From: CADEDH01 sp041394285
GTDB taxonomy: Bacteria > Actinomycetota > Acidimicrobiia > Acidimicrobiales > SZUA-35
NCBI GenBank assembly: GCA_041394285.1
Contig: JAWKIL010000001.1
Span: forward strand, 682,001 to 746,000
Length of the DNA: 64,000 bases
Direction of reading: 5' to 3'
How positions within the stretch are numbered: position 1 is the stretch's first letter; the number at the start of each line of letters is the position of its first letter. The notes beneath the pieces are model-generated. The model saw nothing but the letters and a program-made list of their open reading frames with translations. It did no database searches and was not told the origin of the DNA. Of the stretch, positions 7,922-15,014 are shown in pieces. Position numbers and translations under genes: made by a program.

Positions 7922-8790
7922 TCGACCTCCTGGCCGTGCTGACGGTGTCGGGCCTCTTCGGCTATGGCCTGCTGCTCGTGGTGCGCGGCGCGCTCGCCCC
8001 TCCGGCCAGCCTGGCCGACGACCTGGAACGGCTGGAGGCTGGTCTCGACCGGGGGCCGGGCGGCGTCGTCACCCGGCGCCCCTCCACCGAGCGCCTGCTG
8101 ATGGGGGGCAGCCTGCCGTCGGCCGATCTGGCCGTGCTGGAGTGGAGCGCCGCCTACTGGCAGCGGCGGCGGCTCACGATGGGCGCCTGGTTCGCTCTCG
8201 GCGGGGCCGTGCTGGTGCTGCTGCTGCGCACCCAGTTCGACTTCTCGCTCCTGGCCGGCCTCATCCTGCTCCCGCTGCTGGTGGGGGCGCTGGGTGTGCT
8301 GTGGGTGGCCGAGACCGACCGGCGGACCCGGGCCGGCGAGCGGCGCAAGGAGCTCCGGGCGGCGCTGGCCCAGATGCTGGAGCTGACCTCGATCATGCTG
8401 GCCGGTGGTGCCGGGCCCGAAACGGCGCTCGAAGAGGCGTCGGCCCGGGGTCACGGCTGGGGGTTCCGCCAGTTCTCGGCCGAGCTGGCCCGGGCCCGCA
8501 ACGATCCTGCGCTCAGCCCGTTCCTGGCCCTGCGCAACCTCGGGATCCGCTTCGCCGTGAGCGAGCTGGAGGAGTTCGGGAACGTGATGATCCTCAGCAG
8601 TGAGAACGCCGCCACCGTGCGCCAGGCTCTGGAGGACAAGGCGGTGCTGATCGTCATGCGGGAGCAGGAGCAGCGTCGGGCCGACGCGCTGTCACGCAAC
8701 GTGGTCATGTCACTACCAGTGGTGGGCATGGCCGGGGGATTCATCCTGTGGCTCGTCTACGCCGCCGTGGCCGGCCTGGCCTCCTTCTAG
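7918..8790 (+). CDS. tadC: TadC-like inner-membrane platform protein (T2SS F family)
   Basis: This 290-residue protein is the second platform subunit. It shows an N-terminal span (about 3-22), a pair of spans around WFALGGAVLVLLLRTQF and LAGLILLPLLVGALGVLWVA, a cytoplasmic segment with RAALAQMLELTSIMLAGGAG and an FGNVMILSSENAATVRQAL helix, and a C-terminal span (VVGMAGGFILWLVYAAVAG). The order TadB then TadC after CpaF is the standard actinobacterial Tad arrangement. It overlaps tadB by four bases. A 170-base gap follows before the pilin gene. Confidence 0.87.
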   Translation: MIDLLAVLTVSGLFGYGLLLVVRGALAPPASLADDLERLEAGLDRGPGGVVTRRPSTERLLMGGSLPSADLAVLEWSAAYWQRRRLTMGAWFALGGAVLVLLLRTQFDFSLLAGLILLPLLVGALGVLWVAETDRRTRAGERRKELRAALAQMLELTSIMLAGGAGPETALEEASARGHGWGFRQFSAELARARNDPALSPFLALRNLGIRFAVSELEEFGNVMILSSENAATVRQALEDKAVLIVMREQEQRRADALSRNVVMSLPVVGMAGGFILWLVYAAVAGLASF

Positions 8791-8960
8791 CGGCTGTCAC
8801 CGGCCGGTTCCGGGGATCCATCCCCTTTGCCGTTGGCCACACTGCTAGTAGAACCGACAGGCATGGGATAGCGTCTGTCAGCGTCGGCGCCGGGCCATCG
8901 GCCCGGACCGGCTGGGGCAGCCAGTTGTCAGGTTTGATCACGGCTCGCTAGGAGGCGACG
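8791..8960 (+). promoter_or_regulatory. Gap before pilin gene with strong ribosome-binding site
   Basis: This is the only sizeable gap inside the Tad run. It ends in TAGGAGGCGACG before ATG, the best Shine-Dalgarno in the operon, as expected for an abundantly made pilin. A separate pilin promoter is plausible, but I cannot name confident -35/-10 boxes. Confidence 0.4.
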
Positions 8961-9209
8961 ATGGTGGTGGAGATGATCGAGCAGTCCGATTCAGGATGCG
9001 TCGTCTCGGAAGCGGTTCCCGCGGTGGGTCGGATCCGGGCCTTCGGGCGTCGGGCCCGGGCCTTCTGGACCGAGCAGGCGGGCCTCACGGTGTCGGCCAT
9101 CGTCCTCATCGGGATCCTCGTGGTGGCCACGGTGGCCTTCGGCGCCATCGCCGCCAACAAGATCGCCGAGGCCGGCACCGAGGTTGAGAACGTCGACTTC
9201 GGCGGGTGA
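8961..9209 (+). CDS. Small Flp-pilin-like protein
   Basis: This 82-residue protein has a charged N-terminus ending in FWTEQAG (about residues 35-41) followed by one long hydrophobic helix (LTVSAIVLIGILVVATVAFG) and a short acidic tail. Size, position after tadC and the Gly before the helix suggest the major pilin, cleaved after the Gly by the prepilin peptidase at 13628. It differs from classical Flp pilins, which read G/xxxxEY: there is no Glu at +5 of the mature form. The N-terminal leader is unusually long (about 40 residues). The strong ribosome-binding site supports high expression. Identity as the pilus subunit is inferred. Confidence 0.6.
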   Translation: MVVEMIEQSDSGCVVSEAVPAVGRIRAFGRRARAFWTEQAGLTVSAIVLIGILVVATVAFGAIAANKIAEAGTEVENVDFGG

Positions 9210-9610
9210 CCGGGCGGCCCCCCTCGGACCGGGAGGCCCGGGCGGAGGAGCGGGGCGAGACCGTGATCGGCTCGGCCTTCCTGTTCAGCATCGTGCTGTT
9301 CGCCATCTTCCTCCTGATCCAGATCCTGCTGGGGTATTACGTGCGCTCCGTGGCCAGCTTCGCCGCCAGTGACGCCGCCGCCCTCATGGCCCGTGACGGC
9401 GCCACCGAGGCCCAGGGTGAGGCCTACGCCACCTCGTTCATCCTCAGCCAGGCCGGCGGTCTGGTGATCGGCAACGAGCTGGTGGTCCGGGCCGACAAGG
9501 GGCCGGAGGAGACCACGGTGACGGTCACCGGCCGCACCCGGCTGCTGTGGTCGGTCGGGCTCGACGTCGAGGGGTCGGCCCCCACCGAGCGGTTCGAGCC
9601 GCAGCGATGA
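9206..9610 (+). CDS. TadE-like pseudopilin 1
   Basis: This 134-residue protein starts at a GTG overlapping the previous stop. A short charged N-terminus ending EERGETVIG precedes a hydrophobic span (SAFLFSIVLFAIFLLIQIL), then YYVRSVASFAASDAAALMARDG, the small-residue-rich helix typical of TadE-type minor pilins, and a beta-rich C-terminus. Glu near the start of the span fits the TadE pattern. Minor pseudopilins initiate or modulate the pilus. It overlaps the next gene by four bases. Confidence 0.78.
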   Translation: MTGRPPSDREARAEERGETVIGSAFLFSIVLFAIFLLIQILLGYYVRSVASFAASDAAALMARDGATEAQGEAYATSFILSQAGGLVIGNELVVRADKGPEETTVTVTGRTRLLWSVGLDVEGSAPTERFEPQR

Positions 9611-10077
9611 CCGGTGTCCGGGCCCGCCTGGCCGACGAGGACGGATCGGCCGGGATCTCCACCTTCGTGGTGGTGATGACGGTCATCGCCCTGCTCGGGC
9701 TGGGCGTCGGCGGGATGCGCACGTTCATCGGCGCCAGCGATCTGAAGGCGGCCAGCCGGGCCGCGGCCCGGGCCGCCGCCCTGGAGCATGATCTGGGCGA
9801 CGCCCGGGCGGTGGCCGACGCCGTGGTCCGCAGCGAGCTGACCGACGCCGGCCAGGCGTGCGAGAACCCGGCGGTCGACACCGAGCCGGGCGCCGGCGGC
9901 TTCGAACCGGGCGGGGCCGTGGTGGTCCAGCTCAGCTGCGACGTGTCGTACCGGGGCCTGTTCACCCCGTGGAGCCGGGGGCCGAAGCGGATCACGGTGA
10001 CCAGCACCGAGCCCATCGACTGCCTGCGGGGCGGCGGGAGCCGGGTGGTCGACGACAACTGCTACCTGGGGGGCTGA
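9607..10077 (+). CDS. TadE/TadF-like pseudopilin 2
   Basis: This 156-residue protein opens with RLADEDGSAGISTF, a TadE-like processing region, then a span (VVVMTVIALLGLGVGGM) and the Ala-rich helix AASRAAARAAALEHDLGDA. The C-terminal domain carries several cysteines (CENPAV, LSCDVSY, DCLRGG, NCYLGG) that could form disulphides outside the cell. The ATG at 9607 overlaps the preceding stop; an open frame exists 60 bases further upstream but lies wholly inside the previous gene. Confidence 0.75.
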   Translation: MTGVRARLADEDGSAGISTFVVVMTVIALLGLGVGGMRTFIGASDLKAASRAAARAAALEHDLGDARAVADAVVRSELTDAGQACENPAVDTEPGAGGFEPGGAVVVQLSCDVSYRGLFTPWSRGPKRITVTSTEPIDCLRGGGSRVVDDNCYLGG

Positions 10078-10081
10078 CGGC

Positions 10082-10525
10082 GTGGCCCTCCCAGATGCCG
10101 AGCGGAACGGGGAACGGGGCGACGCCGGGTTGCCGGCGATCCTTATCACACCGCTGCTGCTCTACATGGTGCTGCACCTCATCAACGCCAGCCAGCAGCT
10201 CTACGAACGGCGGGAGGCCTATGCCGTTGCCGCCACCGCCACCCGGGTGGCCAACCAGGGCGACCCCACCCAGGTCCGCCTCCAGCGGACGGCCGCCATC
10301 GACGAAGGCAAGGCCAGCAACGCAGTCGAGGCCTACGTGTCCTCGGAGGGCTACCAGTTGACCGATCTCCGGTTCACCACCAGCGCCGCTGGCGCCACCA
10401 CCGTCACGGTGGAGGTGGAGCGGCCCATCGACTACCTCTTTCCCATCCCCACCCTGCTGCCCGGCACGATCACCGGGAAAGCCGAGGCGACCCTGATCGC
10501 CGGCGTGACCGGCCCGGGCCGATGA
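10082..10525 (+). CDS. TadE-like pseudopilin 3
   Basis: This 147-residue protein starts at GTG four bases after the previous stop. ERGDAGLPAILITPLLLYMVL combines a short polar leader with a hydrophobic helix, followed by INASQQLYERREAYAVAATATRVA, the pattern of TadE-type minor pilins, and a beta-rich C-terminus with TVEVERPIDYLFP. It is the third pseudopilin in a row and overlaps the LysM-BTAD gene by ATGA. The family call rests on layout and context. Confidence 0.7.
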   Translation: MALPDAERNGERGDAGLPAILITPLLLYMVLHLINASQQLYERREAYAVAATATRVANQGDPTQVRLQRTAAIDEGKASNAVEAYVSSEGYQLTDLRFTTSAAGATTVTVEVERPIDYLFPIPTLLPGTITGKAEATLIAGVTGPGR

Positions 10526-13500
10526 TGGCCCGGCGGGGTTCGGCCCCCACCCGGGCCGGCCGGTTGGGCCTCCGGGCCCGGTTGCGCTCGGTGGGGGCGG
10601 CCGTGGTGGCCCTGGCACTGTTGATCGGGCCACCGCTGGTGCTGGTGTGGGGGGTCGGCAACCCGCTGGCCGACATGCCCCACTCCCTGGGCGAGGTGCA
10701 GCAGTGGTGGGACCAGCGGTACCTCCCGGCGGACGCCGTGATGGGTGCGCTGACGCTGGTGCTGTGGCTCCTGTGGACCCAGTACGTGTGGGCGCTGCTG
10801 TGGGAGGTGTTCGTGGCCGGCCCCCGGGCGGCCCGGGGCCGGGTGGGGCGCCAGGCCCCCGGTGTGCCCCGCTTCACCCGGTCCCTCGTCACTTCGCTCG
10901 TGTCTGGGGTGATGTCGGCCGGCCTGGTCGCCTCCACGGCCGGACCTGCGCTGACCCCGCTGGTGTCGGCGGTGATGCCGTCGGCCGGTCCCGTGGCGTC
11001 ACTGGTGGCGGAGGCCATGGGGGCGACCTCGCCGACCCCGGCCGCCGCCCCCATGGCCCCGATCGCCGGCCAGCCCCACCTGTACCAGGTGCAGGCCACC
11101 GACTCCCTGTGGCGGCTGGCCGGCCAGGACGACGCCATGCTCAAGCGGATCCTGGAGCTGAACGAAGACCAGATCCGCACCCCGGTCGACCTGCGGCCGG
11201 GCATGGTGCTGCGGCTGCCCGACGGGCTCGACACCCCGGCGCCGGCGCCTGGTCCCGGCGGCCCCATCCCGTCGGTCGGTGGCGGGCAGCCGCATGTGGT
11301 GGAGAGGGGCGACAACCTCTGGGAGCTGACCGAGGCCCAGCTGGCGGCCACCGGCACGCAGGACCCGACCAACGCCCAGATCGTCGACCAGCTCGAACGG
11401 GTCGTCGACGCCAACACGCCGCCGATCGTGGACCCCGACCTGATCTATCCCGGCCAGGTGGTCGTGCTGCCGCCGGTGGGCGGTCAGGTAGCCGAGCAGA
11501 TCCCACCGGCCCCGCTCGAGGCCGGTCCGTCCGACGCGGCGCCGGCGCCGGCCCCCGGTGGCGAGGTCGCCGCCGAGGGGGCCATCGGGGCCGGCGGATC
11601 CGCCGCCGAGGGGGCCATCGGGGCTGCCGGGCCGGGAGCGGACGCCGGTGGGGCCGCCGCCGCCCTGTTGGACGAGATCGACAGGATGCCGGTCGCCCCC
11701 GTCACGCCGGCTGCGGCGTCGGGCACGACGTCGGCCGACCCGGTGGCGGTCGGCCGCCTGGAGGTGATGGCAGTGGCGGCGGCGGCCATGTTGGGGATGG
11801 TGGGCACGACCCGGCGGCGGCGACGGGCCGCCTTCGGCTTCGCTCCGCCAGCGCCCGCAGGCCCGGCCCGCGACTTCGTGGACCAGCTGGCGGCGGCGGC
11901 CGACCCCGGGCTGACCCTGTGGGCGGCGGCCCAACTCCACCCGCTCGTCCAGGTGGCGGCCGGCATCACCACGATCGGCCTGTCGAGCACCCAGGGCCTC
12001 GAGGTCACCTGGGACGCCGAGCCCGAGCTGACGATCGACGGCTGGACGGCGGTCGATCCCCGGCGCTGGCAGCGGCCCTACCCCGGCCCCGACATCGACG
12101 CCGCCCACCTGCCTCCGGTGGCTCTGCCCGGCCTGGTGACGCTGGGCGAGCGCCGTGAGGGCGACAGCCCGTCGGGCCCTCAGGTCCTGGTGGACCTGGC
12201 GGCGATCGGGTCGCTCAGCGTGTCCGGCCCTCCGGAGCGGGTGGCGTCCACCGTGCGGGCGATGGTGTACGAGCTGGGGTTGGGCGAGCACTTGTCGAAC
12301 GCCTACCTCACCACCGTGGGGTTCACCGTGGGTGACGCCGGCCAACTCGACCGGGTGGCCCGCCGCAGCGAGGAGGACGCGCTGGCGCTGGCCCGCGAGG
12401 CGGTGGACCGTCACGGCCGGCTCGACCGCCGGCTCGGGCCCCGTGAGCTGGATGTGCTGGTGGTGCGGACCGAGCACACGAACCTCAACCCGTTCCTCGA
12501 CCTGGCCGGACGACGGGCCGGCGTGGCCCTGATCGTGGCCGGCGACGTGCGATCGAGCCGGATCGGGGCCCGGTTGGAGCTGGCCGACGACGGCACCGCC
12601 CGGTACCGGCCCACGACTGGTGACAGCATCGAGGCCCCGCTGGTGGCGGCCGCCCTCACCCGGGCCCAGGAACAGCAGCTGACGGCGTTGCTGGCGTCCG
12701 CCGCCGCCCCGCCGGTGAACGGCCCGGCCGTGGGCGATCAGGACGAGGCCCGGCTCCGGGCCCGGGCCCGGGGGGCCGCCCGCTGGGCCGGAGCGGGGCG
12801 GGACAGCGGCGATCTGCTCGTCCACCTCCTCGGCCCGGTGCGGTGCCCCGACGTGCCCGACCTCCAGGCCCATGCGCTGTCCCTGGTGGCCTACCTCGCC
12901 GTCCAGCCCGGGCGGACGGCCACCACGGCCCAGTTGGCCGCCGCCCTGTGGGGCGATCGTACGGTCAGCCCGCACCAGGTGACTCGGGTGATCGATGCCG
13001 CCCGGGCTGCGCTCGGCCCCGAACGGCTGCCCGACACCGGCCTGGAAGGGGAGCTGATGCTGAGGGGTGTCGGCACCGACCTGGAGATACTCCACGGCCT
13101 GCTCGAAGCCCCCGCCGGCGCAGCGTCGGGCGAGGCGGTCGCCTCCGGTCTCGGCCTGATCAGCGGCCCGCCGCTGGGCGGTGCCCCCCTCCGCTGGGCC
13201 GGCGACACCGATCTGGCCGACTACGCCGGCGAGCTGGTCGAAGCCGTGGTGCTCCACATCGTGGAGGGCGCCCAGCGGTCGGGCGACACCGAGCTGGCCA
13301 ACCTGGCCGTGCATCAGGGACTGGCTGCTCTGCCCACCAGCGAGCGGATCTACCGGGCCTGGATGCGCCTGGCGACGGCCGAGGGCGATCCGGCCCTGAT
13401 CGAGAGCATCTGGCGCAGCCTCCGCAGTGCTCTCGCCGCCGGGGGTGGTGCTCCGGCTGGCGAGGGCGGTGCTCCGGCTGGTGCTGGGGCGGGCGTCGGT

Positions 13501-13605
13501 GGGCACCAGGCCGAGCTGGGCGCCGAGCCGACAGCCGAGACACGCGCCGTGTACGAAGGGCTGCTGCGCTCGGTCATCCGCCGGCGGGAGCCGGTGGGCG
13601 GCTGA
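10522..13605 (+). CDS. LysM-BTAD membrane protein of the Tad locus
   Basis: This 1027-residue multidomain protein has two N-terminal spans (about residues 24-46 and 74-94), two LysM-type modules (about 185-235, LYQVQATDSLWRLAG; and 256-320, HVVERGDNLWEL), an Ala/Gly/Pro-rich linker and a third hydrophobic segment (about 413-430) followed by RRRRR. A long region of unknown fold then leads to a C-terminal winged-helix plus BTAD repeat unit (about 763-1010, beginning LLVHLLGPV and ending in SERIYRAWMRLATAEGD). LysM binds peptidoglycan; BTAD domains belong to SARP-type transcriptional activators. Similar LysM/BTAD proteins accompany actinobacterial Tad operons. Topology would put LysM outside and BTAD inside, a possible wall-to-cytoplasm link. 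Biochemical role unknown. Confidence 0.8.
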   Translation: MMARRGSAPTRAGRLGLRARLRSVGAAVVALALLIGPPLVLVWGVGNPLADMPHSLGEVQQWWDQRYLPADAVMGALTLVLWLLWTQYVWALLWEVFVAGPRAARGRVGRQAPGVPRFTRSLVTSLVSGVMSAGLVASTAGPALTPLVSAVMPSAGPVASLVAEAMGATSPTPAAAPMAPIAGQPHLYQVQATDSLWRLAGQDDAMLKRILELNEDQIRTPVDLRPGMVLRLPDGLDTPAPAPGPGGPIPSVGGGQPHVVERGDNLWELTEAQLAATGTQDPTNAQIVDQLERVVDANTPPIVDPDLIYPGQVVVLPPVGGQVAEQIPPAPLEAGPSDAAPAPAPGGEVAAEGAIGAGGSAAEGAIGAAGPGADAGGAAAALLDEIDRMPVAPVTPAAASGTTSADPVAVGRLEVMAVAAAAMLGMVGTTRRRRRAAFGFAPPAPAGPARDFVDQLAAAADPGLTLWAAAQLHPLVQVAAGITTIGLSSTQGLEVTWDAEPELTIDGWTAVDPRRWQRPYPGPDIDAAHLPPVALPGLVTLGERREGDSPSGPQVLVDLAAIGSLSVSGPPERVASTVRAMVYELGLGEHLSNAYLTTVGFTVGDAGQLDRVARRSEEDALALAREAVDRHGRLDRRLGPRELDVLVVRTEHTNLNPFLDLAGRRAGVALIVAGDVRSSRIGARLELADDGTARYRPTTGDSIEAPLVAAALTRAQEQQLTALLASAAAPPVNGPAVGDQDEARLRARARGAARWAGAGRDSGDLLVHLLGPVRCPDVPDLQAHALSLVAYLAVQPGRTATTAQLAAALWGDRTVSPHQVTRVIDAARAALGPERLPDTGLEGELMLRGVGTDLEILHGLLEAPAGAASGEAVASGLGLISGPPLGGAPLRWAGDTDLADYAGELVEAVVLHIVEGAQRSGDTELANLAVHQGLAALPTSERIYRAWMRLATAEGDPALIESIWRSLRSALAAGGGAPAGEGGAPAGAGAGVGGHQAELGAEPTAETRAVYEGLLRSVIRRREPVGG

Positions 13606-13627
13606 GGCCGGGACGGGGCGGCCGGGC

Positions 13628-14122
13628 GTGGCGGCGGTAGCTCTCGTGGCGGTGGCGGTGACGGCCATGGTGCTGGCCGGCACCGACCTGGCCCGGCGCC
13701 GCCTCCCCAACGTCGCCGTGGCCGCCTTCGCCGCAGCAGTGGCGGCCCTGCTGGCGACGGGCAGCACCACCGACGGCCTGGGCCCGGGGCCGGCCCTGGC
13801 CCTCGGCCTGGTGGCCGGGGGGTTGGGGGTGGCCGTGTGGGCAACCGGCCTGATGGGGGCGGGCGACGCCAAGGTGCTCGGGCCCCTGGTGGCGGTGGAA
13901 GCCTGGATGGGCTCGGGAGCCCGGCTCGTCTGGCTCGGGTTCACCATCGTCGGCCTGGCGGCCGGGCTGGTCTGGCTCCGGGTTCGGCGGCCGGCCACCC
14001 TCCCGGCGGCGACCTCCGGCTCCTCGGCGGGGCTGGACGGCTCTCGGACCACGGTGCCGCTGGGCACGATCCTGTTGGCCGGGGTGGCGCCGTCGGCCCT
14101 CGTCCTGGCGGTGTGGGGATGA
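13628..14122 (+). CDS. Minimal type IV prepilin peptidase (CpaA/TadV, A24 family)
   Basis: This 164-residue membrane protein carries both aspartate motifs of A24 peptidases: D near the start in TDLARRRLPN, and GxGD in LMGAGDAKVLG, separated by hydrophobic helices. It lacks the extra N-terminal methyltransferase domain of PilD, as is usual for TadV/CpaA. It would process the pilin and pseudopilins encoded just upstream. The GTG at 13628 gives the first motif close to the N-terminus; the frame is open further upstream, but only over the preceding gene. It is the last gene of the Tad run. Confidence 0.85.
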   Translation: MAAVALVAVAVTAMVLAGTDLARRRLPNVAVAAFAAAVAALLATGSTTDGLGPGPALALGLVAGGLGVAVWATGLMGAGDAKVLGPLVAVEAWMGSGARLVWLGFTIVGLAAGLVWLRVRRPATLPAATSGSSAGLDGSRTTVPLGTILLAGVAPSALVLAVWG

Positions 14123-14166
14123 GCGGCGGGCGGGCGGTGGCCGGGCCGGGTCCGGGCCGGGGCCCC

Positions 14167-14910
14167 TCAGCTCGACGTGGGGCGCTCGGACGGCGCCAGG
14201 TACCTCTCCAGCAGCTCCAGGTCGAGCGGGGTGACGATCCCGTACTCCACCACCGCCTCGGCCAGCACCCGCCGCCGCTCGTTGTTGCGACGCTCCTGGC
14301 CGCGCTCCAGGCCCCGGACGCCGGCGTTCGTGAGCCGGTCGCACACATTGTCCAACTTGCGGTTGAACTTGGCCTTCTCCCAGCCCAACCGCTGGCGGGC
14401 CTCGTCGTTCGACGGCAGGTTGAGGGGCAGGTGGGGGGCCCGCAACAGCGACTCGGCCAGCACCGCCATCAGCACCCGCTGCTCCACCGTCCAGGGCAGC
14501 GAGCTCAGGCTCACCGTGTCGCTCGGCTTGGCCGGCAGCACCGTGATCGAGGTGTCGCACTGCACGAGCAGCTCGTAGTGGGTGGGGCCGGCCGTGAACT
14601 GCACCAGCAGGTCCGACCCTGCCAACGCCTGGGCCGTACCCGATGGGAGCCGGGCGCTGGCCTGCGTCCTGCGGTCGAACACCTCCAGCTCGATGCGGGA
14701 GCCGATGTTGGTGAGCCACCACAGGTCGGCCCGGCGCTGGAACCGGCCGAGCTGGCGGTGGAGGAACTCGTTGTCGTCGATGGCCAGCTCGGCGTCGCGC
14801 CCGAACGTCAGGCTCTCGGACGGGTCGACCACGTGGATCTCGCCGCAGAAGTCCACCACGAGGCAACCCCGGGCCAGAAACGGGCCGAACTTCTCGTCAA
14901 TCGGTTCCAT
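14167..14910 (-). CDS. FHA-like protein with C-terminal helical domain
   Basis: This 247-residue soluble protein contains SLTFGRDAELAIDDNEFLHRQLGRF (about residues 35-60, quoted in part), the G-R...S/N-x-x-H pattern of a forkhead-associated fold, and then WWLTNIGSRIELEV. The C-terminal half (about 130-247) is helical and charged (ERGQERRNNERRR) and contains EQRVLMAVLAESLL. FHA domains read phosphothreonine, so it could read the kinase at 1560. It is convergent with the Tad operon and divergent from the EccC-like gene. The ATG at 14910 is preceded by GGAG; an ATG at 14952 is possible but less well placed. Confidence 0.65.
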   Translation of the reverse strand: MEPIDEKFGPFLARGCLVVDFCGEIHVVDPSESLTFGRDAELAIDDNEFLHRQLGRFQRRADLWWLTNIGSRIELEVFDRRTQASARLPSGTAQALAGSDLLVQFTAGPTHYELLVQCDTSITVLPAKPSDTVSLSSLPWTVEQRVLMAVLAESLLRAPHLPLNLPSNDEARQRLGWEKAKFNRKLDNVCDRLTNAGVRGLERGQERRNNERRRVLAEAVVEYGIVTPLDLELLERYLAPSERPTSS

Positions 14911-15014
14911 CGTGTCGCCGCTCCGCCGTGTGCCGCTCGCCTTGCCGCCCAACCGGCAAACAGCCTAGAGCACGAGCCTCCCGCCCGAGTGCCGAGGCCG
15001 GGGGCCGTCGGCTG

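Noticed and set aside
10999..14067. Minus-strand open frame of about 1020 codons
   Set aside because: Antisense shadow of the LysM-BTAD and peptidase genes; composition is low complexity and lacks any motif.
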